DNA from: G963676205 sp964342525
GTDB lineage: Bacteria; Campylobacterota; Campylobacteria; Campylobacterales; Arcobacteraceae
Assembly (NCBI GenBank): GCA_964342525.1
Contig: CAYFGQ010000006.1
Coordinates: 1 to 64,000 of the forward strand
DNA: 64,000 bases
Direction of reading: 5' to 3'
In this document: positions 32,821 through 41,082 of the stretch, one piece after another
How positions within the stretch are numbered: position 1 is the first letter of the stretch
How the letters are laid out: every line of letters starts with the position of its first letter
The notes under the pieces: generated by a model
Told to the model about the DNA's origin: nothing
Database searches by the model: none
What the model saw: only the letters and a program-made list of their open reading frames with translations
Position numbers and translations under genes: made by a program

Positions 32821-33393
32821 ATGAAAAAAGGCTTAGAAAAATTTTATGATCTAGTTGATGCTTTTGAGAGCTTACCTACAATTGGAAAAAAATCTGCTGT
32901 TAGACTTGCATATCACATTGTGATGAATGATACTTATACTGGAATTAAACTTGCTCACTGTATAGAAAATGCTATAGGTACTATAAAAAGGTGCCAAGTG
33001 TGTAATTGTATGAGTGAACATGAGATATGTGAAATATGTTTAGATGATGAGAGGGATTCAAGTGTACTTTCTATAGTACAAAGTGCAAAGGATATTTTCA
33101 CCATTGAAGAATCCAAACAATTTTCTGGTAAATATTTTGTCCTTGAAGAACTGGATGAATTTCATATGGACAAACTCACATCATATGTAAAAAATAATAA
33201 AATAAAAGAGATAATATTTGCCATAAGCCCAAGCTTGGCAAACGATGCTTTTATACTATATATAGAGGATAGACTTAAAGGTTTAGATATAAACTTTACT
33301 AAAATAGCCCAAGGAGTACCTACAGGAGTTAGTTTAGAAAATGTAGATATTTTATCCTTAGCGAAAGCTATCCATGGGAGAACAACTGTTTAA
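32821..33393 (+). CDS. recR: Recombination mediator RecR
   Basis: RecR forms a ring clamp that helps RecO load RecA at gaps. The 190-residue sequence has the helix-hairpin-helix LPTIGKKSAVRLAYH, the zinc finger CQVCNCMSEHEICEIC (about 60-75) and the Toprim domain (VLEELDEFHMDKLT). Length is normal (about 190-200). It is transcribed alone, with a very short or no leader, and its stop overlaps that of the convergent small gene in one TTAA. Confidence 0.95.
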   Translation: MKKGLEKFYDLVDAFESLPTIGKKSAVRLAYHIVMNDTYTGIKLAHCIENAIGTIKRCQVCNCMSEHEICEICLDDERDSSVLSIVQSAKDIFTIEESKQFSGKYFVLEELDEFHMDKLTSYVKNNKIKEIIFAISPSLANDAFILYIEDRLKGLDINFTKIAQGVPTGVSLENVDILSLAKAIHGRTTV

Positions 33394-33404
33394 GCTTCTC
33401 CCAT
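33374..33404. terminator. Hairpin over the overlapping stops of recR and a small convergent gene
   Basis: ATGGGAGAA at 33374-33382 pairs perfectly with TTCTCCCAT at 33396-33404. The 13-base loop contains both stop codons (TTAA at 33390-33393). Confidence 0.65.
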
Positions 33405-33641
33405 ATCAATAGATATTCTCCTTAGATTTGTAAACCAGTCTTCATTTAGATCATCCATACTTAGATTGTGTAGCGTAATCTCTAATCCTTCTCCTTGAAG
33501 ATTTGTCTCTTCTATATTTTCCTCAGGAATAAATAACACATCAATACAATATTCATAAACCACATCATCATATGAGAGTTCACTCATATCCCACCCATCT
33601 TCAAATTCATTTATCACGAAATATCTTTTTAAGTTTTCCAT
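33390..33641 (-). CDS. Small acidic protein of unknown function
   Basis: An 83-residue, strongly acidic protein (many Glu and Asp, few Lys). Features: an N-terminal ENLKRYFVINEFEDGWDMSEL and a C-terminal half LEITLHNLSMDDLNEDWFTNLRRISIDMG. No signal or membrane segment. I recognise no family. It starts at an ATG and overlaps recR by four bases at the stop. The same-strand HD gene lies about 100 bases upstream. It looks like a real gene because its stop fits the shared hairpin arrangement seen at other convergent pairs. Confidence 0.6.
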   Translation of the reverse strand: MENLKRYFVINEFEDGWDMSELSYDDVVYEYCIDVLFIPEENIEETNLQGEGLEITLHNLSMDDLNEDWFTNLRRISIDMGEA

Positions 33642-33739
33642 TCTTTTCCAATTTTTTTAATTTCAAATGGAATAATATAAAAAGTTTTCTTAAATTAATA
33701 TTGATAACTGTTATCAAGAGAATAAGGATAGAATTAAAT

Positions 33740-34969
33740 TTAAAATTCCATCCTAACTTGGGTTTGACCTGTAGTTCCAAATTCCACATCAATTTTATGG
33801 GCAATCTCTTTAAAATCTATCCCTTGTACACTTTTTAAAGCATCTTGGATTTGTTTTTTACCATTTACTAACTCTTTACTTTTAATACCATGGGAGATTG
33901 ATAAACTAGCTTCAATAAAAGCTGAGAGCTTATCACATTGTTTAAGGGCTTTTCCATCTATGGCAGAGTATTTATCCATGTTATATCTATGTAGATCATC
34001 TACTACTTTTATTTTTCCATTTTCATTTATTTTATCTTCAAATTCATCTTTATATTTATCATTATCAAGTCCTAAGATATATGAAAATTCATCTTTATAG
34101 GATTCTGGGATATATGGTAAGATTTTATCTTCTATTTGATGTACCTCATATTCAGCTATAATATCAGCTAGCTCATCCACAGAATATTTTACAGGGCTTA
34201 TGATATCTCTTGTAAGGGCTTCAGGGAGATCATGGAATAGGGCAGTGAAGAAATTGTTTTGTAGTCTCTGATCACAAGCATTTACTTCTAATGAATAAAA
34301 ATAACCAAAAAATGCAACTGTCAGCATATGACCCAATACTGATGTCTCTGGAACTCTTGGAGTTTGTGCCCATCTTTTTTGAAATCTAAGTCTTCCACTA
34401 AGATCTACAATCTTTGCAAGCTTTTTATTAAGAGCAATCTTACGTACCCCAATAAGTCCATAATAATCCTCAATCTCCTCTTCAACTTCTTTTTTTACAT
34501 CTTCAATATCGTTTAGGAATTGACTTGTTTGATACACTATACCAAACTCCCATCTTGTGGATAGATATGACGCTGCTTTTAGTATAAGCCTCTCTTTTTT
34601 GTAAAGGGTGTTATCATTTAGATAATCTTCAAATTTTTTAAGAAAGTTACCATTATCTATATCACTTATTGATTTTTCTAATTTCCCTAAAACCCATCCA
34701 TTTATCTCATCACCTTTTTTTTGTAAAGCTTTTCTAAATACATCAGGACGGATATCTGTAACAACCACACGTCTTAAAAACTCAAATATACCCACTTCTA
34801 TTAAGTGAGTGAAGTTTACATCATCTTCAAGTTTAGCAATAAGATAAGCGATAATAAATTTGTGAGCTTGTTTGTCTAGTTCTACTAGTTCAACCATTCT
34901 TGGGTAGTCATTCCATCTTTGAATGGAAGCTGATGAGAATATATAATCAACGATTTTAGGATTTAGCAT
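33740..34969 (-). CDS. HD-domain hydrolase (YfbR-like)
   Basis: A soluble 409-residue protein with a metal-dependent HD domain in its middle: VLGHMLTVAFFGYFYSL, then ALFHDLPEALTRDIISPVKYSV, closely following the HD_3/YfbR pattern (HD-x-x-E-x-x-T-x-D-x-x-P-x-K). YfbR is a 5'-deoxynucleotidase. Here about 200 helical residues precede the HD domain and about 120 follow, so it is a larger relative, and the substrate may differ. It stands alone with about 115 bases of non-coding sequence before the next minus-strand gene. Confidence 0.78.
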   Translation of the reverse strand: MLNPKIVDYIFSSASIQRWNDYPRMVELVELDKQAHKFIIAYLIAKLEDDVNFTHLIEVGIFEFLRRVVVTDIRPDVFRKALQKKGDEINGWVLGKLEKSISDIDNGNFLKKFEDYLNDNTLYKKERLILKAASYLSTRWEFGIVYQTSQFLNDIEDVKKEVEEEIEDYYGLIGVRKIALNKKLAKIVDLSGRLRFQKRWAQTPRVPETSVLGHMLTVAFFGYFYSLEVNACDQRLQNNFFTALFHDLPEALTRDIISPVKYSVDELADIIAEYEVHQIEDKILPYIPESYKDEFSYILGLDNDKYKDEFEDKINENGKIKVVDDLHRYNMDKYSAIDGKALKQCDKLSAFIEASLSISHGIKSKELVNGKKQIQDALKSVQGIDFKEIAHKIDVEFGTTGQTQVRMEF

Positions 34970-35085
34970 TTGTCCTCCAGTAAAATAAAGAGGCTATAGT
35001 ACAAAAACTAGTTCAAAGGAGAGATATTTGTATATAGTCTTATAAGTGTCCTATTTTTATAACAGAACACTTCTAAAACTACGTT

Positions 35086-35301
35086 TTATTTTTTTTGATG
35101 GATCTTATCTCCAATATCATCTACGATATCTTCAATCTCATGTTCAAACTTTTCCATATCTTTAGGAACATCCTTTTCAATAACTTCATCAATAGGTTTG
35201 TCCCATTTTGCCATTAGATATTTTCCTAACATCATCGCTGCAACTACACCGATAACTACTAAATATACTACATAATCACTAGGTGGTAAAGCTCGCTCCA
35301 T
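35086..35301 (-). CDS. Small single-pass membrane protein
   Basis: 71 residues: one membrane segment at about 10-29 (DYVVYLVVIGVVAAMMLGKY), then a charged acidic tail (DKPIDEVIEKDVPKDMEKFE and a final IGDKIHQKK). Unknown function. It starts 22 bases after the rpiB stop on the same strand and so may be the end of the folD-lepB-rpiB unit. Confidence 0.65.
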   Translation of the reverse strand: MERALPPSDYVVYLVVIGVVAAMMLGKYLMAKWDKPIDEVIEKDVPKDMEKFEHEIEDIVDDIGDKIHQKK

Positions 35302-35323
35302 CTTAGTATCCTTTTTATATTAT

Positions 35324-35773
35324 TTAAACTCTACAAGATCCAAATAGTTTATTGATCTTTTCAACTCTACCTTCATGTCTACCACCTTCAAACTCAGCAC
35401 CAAGCCAAGCATTCACGATAGCTTCAACCATACCTTCACCAGATACTCTCTCACCTAGACAAAGTACGTTTGCATCATTATGTTCTCTAGCCATTTGTGC
35501 TGAGTATTCATTGTGACAAAGTGCTGCTCTGATACCATTAAATTTGTTTGCTGCCATAGACATACCTATACCACTACCACAAATTAAAATACCTTTTGTG
35601 CCCTCATTTTGTATAACTTCAGTACAAAGTTTTGCTGCAAAATCTGGATAATCAACTCTATCTTTATTTACAGGTCCTAGATCAACTACCTCATGACCTT
35701 TTTTCTCAAATAACTCTTTTACAAATGCTTTAAAATCAACTCCAGCGTGATCACTTGCTATATAGTAAGTCAT
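35324..35773 (-). CDS. rpiB: Ribose-5-phosphate isomerase B
   Basis: RpiB interconverts ribose-5- and ribulose-5-phosphate. 149 residues, normal for the family. The N-terminus YIASDHAGVDFKAFV, catalytic Cys in ICGSGIGMSMAANK and HNDANVLCLGERV are all typical. It overlaps the lepB stop by one base (TAATG type) and belongs to the folD-lepB-rpiB cluster. No RpiA is seen in the window. Confidence 0.93.
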   Translation of the reverse strand: MTYYIASDHAGVDFKAFVKELFEKKGHEVVDLGPVNKDRVDYPDFAAKLCTEVIQNEGTKGILICGSGIGMSMAANKFNGIRAALCHNEYSAQMAREHNDANVLCLGERVSGEGMVEAIVNAWLGAEFEGGRHEGRVEKINKLFGSCRV

Positions 35774-36576
35774 TAGTATATTCCTTTTTCATGTTTTTTA
35801 ATATCATTTTCTTTTATCTCTGTTTCTAGAGATTCTACACTTCTAAATACTCTATCCCATCTAATTTTAAAATCATCATCCCAAGAGAAGTAAATAAACC
35901 AAGGTTTACCTACGATAAATTTATATGGAACTGTTCCCCAAAATCTTGAGTCATTACTATGATCACGGTTATCACCCATCATAAAAAATTCACCCTCAGG
36001 AACAATTATCGGAGATAAGTTAAATAATTGATATGGTGCTAGACCATCATTTACTACTGTAGGATCAGTGTGAATCCCTGGATGATCTTTTTGGTATGGA
36101 TTTACAACCCATTTTTTATCAAAAGCACTTACTACTTGATAGCCTTTATCTTCGTAGTTCTTTTTGATATAGTCATTTCCTTCTTTATAGTGGATAAGAA
36201 GATTCTTTTTATGAATCATTACTCTATCTCCACCAGTTGCCACACATCTTTTTACATAGTGAATATTATCATTGTGTGGATATCTAAATACTACTATATC
36301 TCCACGCTCAGGTTTATCACCTTCTATAAGGTGACCATTGTCATTAAAATCAGGTAATACCTGTAATTCTATCCAAGGGATTCTTGGAGTAGGGATACCA
36401 TAAGAGAATTTTTTAACAAAAAGCATATCTCCAATAAGTAGAGTACTTTTCATACTTCCACTTGGGATTACAAATGCTTGAGCTATAAAAAATATAATAG
36501 TAAGAACTATTATAATAGTACCAGTCCAAGAACTAGCAAACTTGGACAGTTTAGAAAAAAAGCCCATACTACTCAC
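35773..36576 (-). CDS. lepB: Signal peptidase I
   Basis: LepB removes Sec (and Tat) signal peptides at the outer face of the inner membrane. 267 residues, anchored by one membrane segment (about 18-36). The catalytic serine is Ser41 in IPSGSMKSTL and the general base Lys109 in YVKRCVATGGDRV; the conserved GDNRDHSNDSRFWG lies in the C-terminal half. A tract of about 80 residues before it forms the periplasmic domain with extra loops. It overlaps folD by eight bases. Confidence 0.95.
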   Translation of the reverse strand: MSSMGFFSKLSKFASSWTGTIIIVLTIIFFIAQAFVIPSGSMKSTLLIGDMLFVKKFSYGIPTPRIPWIELQVLPDFNDNGHLIEGDKPERGDIVVFRYPHNDNIHYVKRCVATGGDRVMIHKKNLLIHYKEGNDYIKKNYEDKGYQVVSAFDKKWVVNPYQKDHPGIHTDPTVVNDGLAPYQLFNLSPIIVPEGEFFMMGDNRDHSNDSRFWGTVPYKFIVGKPWFIYFSWDDDFKIRWDRVFRSVESLETEIKENDIKKHEKGIY

Positions 36577-37420
36577 TCTCTCTTAATGATGCTGCTTTAA
36601 TTGTATTTTTAAGTAGCATTGCAATAGTCATAGGTCCAACTCCACCTGGGCTTGGTGTGATGTATGAACATTTTGGTGATACATTTTCAAAATCCACATC
36701 ACCTACTAATTTACCAGATTCAAGTCTACTTACACCAATATCTACAATGATAACATCATCTTTTACCATATCTTCAGTGATAAGATTTACTACACCTACA
36801 CCTACACAGATGATATCTGCTTGTAGTGTGTGCTTTTTAAGATCATCTGTAAAGATATGACAAATTTCAACTGTAGCATCAGCATTTAACATAAGTGTTG
36901 CCATAGGTTTACCTACAATATTACTTGCACCTACAACACATACATTTTTACCTTTTGGATCTATTTTATATTCTTCAAGTAGTCTCATTACTCCATATGG
37001 TGTAGCTGGGATAAATCCATCAAGACCCGCAGTAACACGCCCTACATTGTATGGGTGGAAACCATCAACATCTTTTTTCGGATCAATAGCTTCAAGGATA
37101 ACAGTTGTATCAATTTGTTTTGGAAGAGGTAACTGAACTAAGATACCATCAATGTTTGGATTTTGATTCATCATAGAGATAATCTCTAACATCTTCTCTT
37201 GGCTAATAGTCTCTGGCATCTCATGTACGATAGAGTAGATACCAGCTTCTTTACAAGCTTTTGCTTTCATACCTACATATGCTGCACTTGCTGCATCATT
37301 ACCCACAAGGATAACTGCAAGACCTGGAGTTATATTTCTGTCTTTTTGTAATACTTCAACTTCTTCTTTAACTTCTTTTTTGATTTTAGCAGATAGGGAT
37401 TTACCATCTAGTAGTGTCAT
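36569..37420 (-). CDS. folD: Bifunctional methylenetetrahydrofolate dehydrogenase/cyclohydrolase
   Basis: FolD interconverts 5,10-methylene- and 10-formyl-tetrahydrofolate, feeding purine and formyl-Met synthesis. 283 residues. Family motifs: AYVGMKAKACKEAGI with the catalytic Lys, DGILVQLPLPKQID, KDVDGFHPYNVGR, VVGASNIVGKP (NADP site) and TPSPGGVGPMT near the C-terminus. Minus-strand TATAAT at 37460-37465 in AGATATAATCAC is a likely promoter, with an AAGG ribosome binding site. The downstream lepB start lies inside its 3' end. Confidence 0.95.
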   Translation of the reverse strand: MTLLDGKSLSAKIKKEVKEEVEVLQKDRNITPGLAVILVGNDAASAAYVGMKAKACKEAGIYSIVHEMPETISQEKMLEIISMMNQNPNIDGILVQLPLPKQIDTTVILEAIDPKKDVDGFHPYNVGRVTAGLDGFIPATPYGVMRLLEEYKIDPKGKNVCVVGASNIVGKPMATLMLNADATVEICHIFTDDLKKHTLQADIICVGVGVVNLITEDMVKDDVIIVDIGVSRLESGKLVGDVDFENVSPKCSYITPSPGGVGPMTIAMLLKNTIKAASLRESE

Positions 37421-37598
37421 ATTTAACCTTATTGTAGTATATATTTGTAATTTATCGTGATTATATCTAAATGCCGTTTAATCTTTGCAAATGTAAATTT
37501 ATCAAGTTATATATGAGTATTAAAAAATTAAAAAGTTACAGAAATATAATGTTTAAGTGTTTAAAATAATTAAATTTGGAAATTTGTAGTAAAAAATA

Positions 37599-37627
37599 TT
37601 GACATTTAGTTTTAAAATCATTATAAT
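37599..37627 (+). promoter_or_regulatory. Consensus sigma-70 promoter of the lysine-rich protein gene
   Basis: TTGACA at 37599-37604, exactly 17 bases, TATAAT at 37622-37627. It is the best textbook promoter in the window. The leader to the ATG at 37702 is about 67 bases and ends with AAAAGGACAAC. Confidence 0.78.
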
Positions 37628-37701
37628 TACCATAATATATTACTAAAAGTTTTAAAAACTTGCTTTAGTATATAAAAATATTATATAAAAAGGACAACTT
37701 T

Positions 37702-37884
37702 ATGGCAAAGTTAAAAAAAGCTAAAATCAAAAAAATCGCACTTAAGGCAGCTACAAAAGTAGCTAAAAAGAAAAATGTAGACTCAGTAGCTAAAAAAGTT
37801 TCTTCAAAATTAAAATCTGAAGGATTCAAAAAAGTATCTAAAGCTAAAAAATTCGCTAAGAAAGCAGCTAAAAAAGCAGCATAA
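37702..37884 (+). CDS. Tiny lysine/alanine-rich DNA-binding-like protein
   Basis: 60 residues, of which 24 are Lys and 13 Ala, with only one Asp and one Glu. It has two halves with similar KK-A-A-x-K-V patterns, ending AKKAAKKAA. The composition is like histone H1-type bacterial proteins (Hc1, or the C-terminal tails of some HU proteins), so it probably binds DNA or RNA. It is a stand-alone gene with a consensus promoter, strong ribosome binding site and hairpin terminator, which suggests high expression. I cannot name a family; the DNA-binding role is inferred from charge alone. Confidence 0.75.
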   Translation: MAKLKKAKIKKIALKAATKVAKKKNVDSVAKKVSSKLKSEGFKKVSKAKKFAKKAAKKAA

Positions 37885-37913
37885 TATAAAAGGGAACTTT
37901 TTCCCTTTTATAT
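37884..37913 (+). terminator. Terminator of the lysine-rich protein gene
   Basis: A 13-bp perfect stem (ATATAAAAGGGAA with TTCCCTTTTATAT) around a CTTT loop, directly after the stop codon. Confidence 0.78.
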
Positions 37914-38086
37914 AAAAAGTAGCACTCTTTACTCTATCCTAAAAAATATCTTATAATTTAAAATATTAAGTAATTTCTTTAAAAGTTACACAAAATAAAC
38001 ATCTTTTTTGATAAGTTAAAAATATTAATTTTACAATGCCAAGAGCAATATAGATTTAATATAATTATTAATAAAAAAGGTACTAA

Positions 38087-38755
38087 ATGAAAAAAATATT
38101 AACAGGTTTAGTTTTATCTTCTAGTTTATTATTTGCAGGTAACTATTTAACTGTTTCTACTCAACAATCTGAAACAAAGTTTTCTGATCAGTCTTTCTAT
38201 CAAGGAAGTTATGATACACAACAATATGTTATTGAACTATATGCAATAGGAGATGATTTTATTTTCAAAGGTGGTTATGCATATCTTCCTTCTCAAACTT
38301 CATCTTTTACAGGAGGATCAAGTAGAGATAATTATGATTATGAAAGAGATGCTATGGCTGTGGGGTTTGATTTTATTTATAAATTAAATCTTGAAGGGAA
38401 TTTTTTTGTGGGTCCAATGGTTAGTGTAGTTTATAGTTTTATGGTTAATGAAAAAGCTAAAAATATTACTAAAGGAACAACTACTACTTATCAGTCAGAT
38501 TCTTCAGGTAGTAGTATTCCTTTAGGATTTATGGCTGGATTTGACTATATGGACGATAGTTTTGCCTATATTACATATGAATTAGATAGTGATATAAAAG
38601 ATAGTGATGATCATGATGACAAAGAAATTGGTGTTGGATTAACACATAGTTTTGGATCATTCTTATTTGATGTGGCTTATACATACGAATCTAATACTTT
38701 AGATACAATTGATTCTGATACATCGATTAGATTTGGAGTGGGAGTTCAATTTTAG
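38087..38755 (+). CDS. Outer-membrane beta-barrel protein
   Basis: 222 residues. Sec signal peptide 1-17 (ending LLFAG). The mature part alternates aromatic and glycine-rich strands (YVIELYAIGDDFIFKGGYAYL, AVGFDFIYKL, FFVGPMVSVVYSFM, YITYEL, VAYTYES) and ends GVGVQF, with the C-terminal Phe of Bam substrates. A barrel of about eight to ten strands is likely. Ligand unknown. It is alone between the lysine-rich protein and the ArsR gene. Confidence 0.68.
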   Translation: MKKILTGLVLSSSLLFAGNYLTVSTQQSETKFSDQSFYQGSYDTQQYVIELYAIGDDFIFKGGYAYLPSQTSSFTGGSSRDNYDYERDAMAVGFDFIYKLNLEGNFFVGPMVSVVYSFMVNEKAKNITKGTTTTYQSDSSGSSIPLGFMAGFDYMDDSFAYITYELDSDIKDSDDHDDKEIGVGLTHSFGSFLFDVAYTYESNTLDTIDSDTSIRFGVGVQF

Positions 38756-38760
38756 ATTTA

Positions 38761-38785
38761 AAAAAGAAGGGCAAAAAGCCCTTCA
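38761..38785 (-). terminator. Rho-independent terminator of the ArsR gene
   Basis: GAAGGGC, five-base loop, GCCCTTC (38767-38785); on the minus strand it is followed by six T (38766-38761). It also lies 11 bases after the stop of the plus-strand barrel gene and can serve both. Confidence 0.75.
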
Positions 38786-39017
38786 AACAAAACCACTATA
38801 TAAATCATCATTTTAAATTTTAAATCCAAATGATAACTTTACTCATTTATCCCTTCCCCCAAAGAAAACAAAATCATAAAACTATCACCTTTCAAAAAAT
38901 CTAAAAATCAAATTTAATAAGTAAATTTTTTATATGAATTAATTATAGAAGAACATTGTTTCCTAAATGTTGCAAAAGGAGTAAATTATTACAAAGTTGT
39001 ATAAATATAAGGGTGAA

Positions 39018-39386
39018 TTATTTTTTTGTATTGTCAAATTGGTAGGTTTGAGCTGTGTAGTTATTTACTAAATCACTAAAACATCCAGCTAATTCTTTGA
39101 TGATTTCAGGATTTGGTTCTATAAATATTTTATTGCTCTTTTTTGTCATGATGATGATATTTGCTTCTTTTAATTCTTTCAGATGTCTAGATATAGTTGG
39201 TAAGGAGAAGTTAAAATGTTCTGCAATAGTTGTCACACATGTAGCTTGGGCGATGATATCATCTTTTGGTTGTTTATTGTCTATAGAACAAGCATATCCA
39301 CCTGTGAAAATATTTTTAAAAATTAAAAATCTTGTCTCATTTCCAAGTGCCTTAAAAATCTTGATCTTTTCTTCCATGCCTAACAT
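39018..39386 (-). CDS. ArsR/SmtB-family transcriptional regulator
   Basis: A winged-helix repressor of 122 residues: ALGNETRFLIFKNI at the start, then AEHFNFSLPTISRHLKELKEANII, the recognition helix region. It has three cysteines, Cys33, Cys50 and Cys102. Cys33 and Cys50 flank a loop before the recognition helix and Cys102 lies in the final helix, comparable to sulfur-sensing ArsR proteins (BigR/SqrR) or metal-sensing ones. It is divergent from the sulfurtransferase gene, and the shared region holds inverted repeats that could be its operators. ATG at 39377 is an alternative start. Sensing of persulfide or a metal is inference. Confidence 0.87.
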   Translation of the reverse strand: MLGMEEKIKIFKALGNETRFLIFKNIFTGGYACSIDNKQPKDDIIAQATCVTTIAEHFNFSLPTISRHLKELKEANIIIMTKKSNKIFIEPNPEIIKELAGCFSDLVNNYTAQTYQFDNTKK

Positions 39387-39459
39387 TTATGTAAAACCTT
39401 ATATTTAAATTGCTTTTTATTCTAGTTAAATAATACTGATTTAGATATTAAATTGTATC

Positions 39460-39488
39460 TTGACAAAATTTATCATATTTGATAATAT
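39460..39488 (+). promoter_or_regulatory. Promoter of the sulfurtransferase unit
   Basis: TTGACA at 39460-39465, 17 bases, TAATAT at 39483-39488. An inverted repeat (39470-39485) lies between and over the boxes, and another (39498-39519) covers the expected transcription start. Confidence 0.6.
39470..39485. promoter_or_regulatory. Inverted repeat 1, candidate ArsR operator
   Basis: TTATCA, four bases, TGATAA, placed in the spacer and -10 region of the divergent sulfurtransferase promoter. Confidence 0.5.
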
Positions 39489-39497
39489 TCAAACTTG

Positions 39498-39519
39498 TAT
39501 TTAGCTTATTTGCTAAATA
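39498..39519. promoter_or_regulatory. Inverted repeat 2, candidate ArsR operator
   Basis: TATTTAGC, six bases, GCTAAATA: a perfect 8-bp inverted repeat at the expected transcription start of the sulfurtransferase gene, about 112 bases upstream of the ArsR ATG. Confidence 0.55.
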
Positions 39520-39543
39520 GCTATATTGTTTAAAAGGCGAAAT

Positions 39544-40452
39544 ATGAAAAAGTTAATATTATTGATGGTATTTGTTTGTGCTTTATTTGGATTGGAGATT
39601 CCTGAAAATCATATTGTATCGACACAGTGGCTGGAGAAAAATTTATCAAATAAAAATCTAATAGTAATTGATACAAGAAAAAAGAGTGCTTTTGAAAAGG
39701 GACATATCTCAAAAGCTATAAATCTTCCAAAGAAGCAATGGTTTAAAGGTAAACTTAGCCAAATACCAAAGCTTTATAATACTCCAGAACAAACCCAAGA
39801 GATAATGAATCAAATTGGATTAGATGAGAATAGTATAGTTGTATTTTATAGTGGTGGTTTAGATCAAGTTGATTTTGCTGATGGTGTGAGTGGATTGTGG
39901 ACATTTTGGATGTATGGATTTAAAAATTCTGTGATTTTAGATGGAGGATATGCAAAGTGGCAATATGAAAATAAAAAAACTTCAAAAGAGAATTTTACTG
40001 CAGAATCCAAAGATATAGAGATAGATACTTTTGATAAAAGTTCACTAGCATCTACAAATGATATTCTTGAAGCTATATATAATGATGATATTCAAATCTC
40101 TGATGCAAGAGTTGCAAAGTTTTATAGGGGTGAAGATGACAGAAAAGATTTAGCTAAACATGGAAGAATCCCAACAGCTAAACTTACACCTATGATAAGA
40201 CATCTTAAAAAAGAAAATAACTATTTTGTATTTAATTCAAAAGAAGAATCTACAAAGATTTTATATAATTCAGGATTTGGAGTAGAACTTGATCTTCCTT
40301 TAATTGTATATTGCAATACCGGACATAAAGCTAGAGGACTTTGGTTTGTATCAAAGTTTTTAGTTGGTATGGATGATGTAAAGGTTTATGAAGGATCAAT
40401 GGTAGAATATACTAGAACAAATCTAGCTATAGAAAGTGGAGAGGCATTTTAA
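39544..40452 (+). CDS. Periplasmic two-domain sulfurtransferase (rhodanese)
   Basis: 302 residues from the ATG at 39544 (AAAAGGCGAAAT precedes it; a longer frame from 39526 lacks a site). A Sec signal peptide covers the first 16 or so residues. Two rhodanese domains follow, as in thiosulfate or 3-mercaptopyruvate sulfurtransferases. The first has FYSGGLDQ in place of a catalytic loop and is inactive; the second has DARVAKFYRGEDD, HGRIPTA and the active-site Cys257 in YCNTGHKAR. It is controlled from a promoter with likely ArsR operators and is followed by a SAM methyltransferase 12 bases downstream. A sulfur-transfer role in the periplasm is well supported; the donor is unknown. Confidence 0.87.
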   Translation: MKKLILLMVFVCALFGLEIPENHIVSTQWLEKNLSNKNLIVIDTRKKSAFEKGHISKAINLPKKQWFKGKLSQIPKLYNTPEQTQEIMNQIGLDENSIVVFYSGGLDQVDFADGVSGLWTFWMYGFKNSVILDGGYAKWQYENKKTSKENFTAESKDIEIDTFDKSSLASTNDILEAIYNDDIQISDARVAKFYRGEDDRKDLAKHGRIPTAKLTPMIRHLKKENNYFVFNSKEESTKILYNSGFGVELDLPLIVYCNTGHKARGLWFVSKFLVGMDDVKVYEGSMVEYTRTNLAIESGEAF

Positions 40453-40464
40453 AAAGGATTTTGT

Positions 40465-41082
40465 ATGAGTTTAGAATCACATTGGGATAATATATTTGAT
40501 AAGAGTGATGATTGTAATTTAGGCTGGTGGGAAGATGATGTAAGCCAAAGCCTAAAGTTTTTAGATGATATAAAAATACAAAAAGATTCAAATATCTTTT
40601 TATCAGGTGCAGGTACATCAATGCTAGTAGATGAACTTATCAAAAAAGATTGTAATCTTATTTTAAATGATATTAGCCAAATTGCCTTAGATAAATTAAA
40701 AGATAGATTAGATGAAAATGATAAATTAGAATTTTTTAGACACGATATCTCGAAAACTTTTGAAGATAAAAATATTGATATTTGGATAGATAGGGCAGTG
40801 CTTCATTTTTTATTGGATGAAGAGGATATAAAAGCTTATTTTTTAAATCTAAAATCAAATGTTAAAAAAGGTGGATATGTACTTTTTGCTGAATTTAGGG
40901 ATGGTGGAGCAACAAAATGTGCATCTTTGCCAATAAAACAGTACTCTCTTAGTCAACTTTCAAAAAGACTTGGGAATAATTTCAAACTTTTAAAAGATGA
41001 AGAGTTTGATTATACCACTCCATCAGGAGATATAAAAGAGTATATTTACGCTTTATACATTAGGGTAGGTGATGATAGATAA
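40465..41082 (+). CDS. SAM-dependent methyltransferase, thiopurine/thiol methyltransferase-like
   Basis: A soluble class I methyltransferase of 205 residues. It begins SHWDNIFDKSDDCNLGWWED, as in small-thiol or thiopurine methyltransferase-like proteins. The SAM site is IFLSGAGTSMLVDEL, followed by NDISQIALDKL and the acidic DIWIDRAVLHFLLDEEDI. Its start is 12 bases after the sulfurtransferase stop, and its last codons overlap the moxR start by 14 bases. Its neighbour suggests a sulfur substrate such as sulfide or a thiol, but this is inference. Confidence 0.8.
   Translation: MSLESHWDNIFDKSDDCNLGWWEDDVSQSLKFLDDIKIQKDSNIFLSGAGTSMLVDELIKKDCNLILNDISQIALDKLKDRLDENDKLEFFRHDISKTFEDKNIDIWIDRAVLHFLLDEEDIKAYFLNLKSNVKKGGYVLFAEFRDGGATKCASLPIKQYSLSQLSKRLGNNFKLLKDEEFDYTTPSGDIKEYIYALYIRVGDDR

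Noticed and set aside
38786..39017. Gap between the barrel gene and ArsR gene searched for tRNA or small RNA
   Set aside because: No cloverleaf, no promoter-terminator pair besides the known hairpin; only AT-rich sequence.
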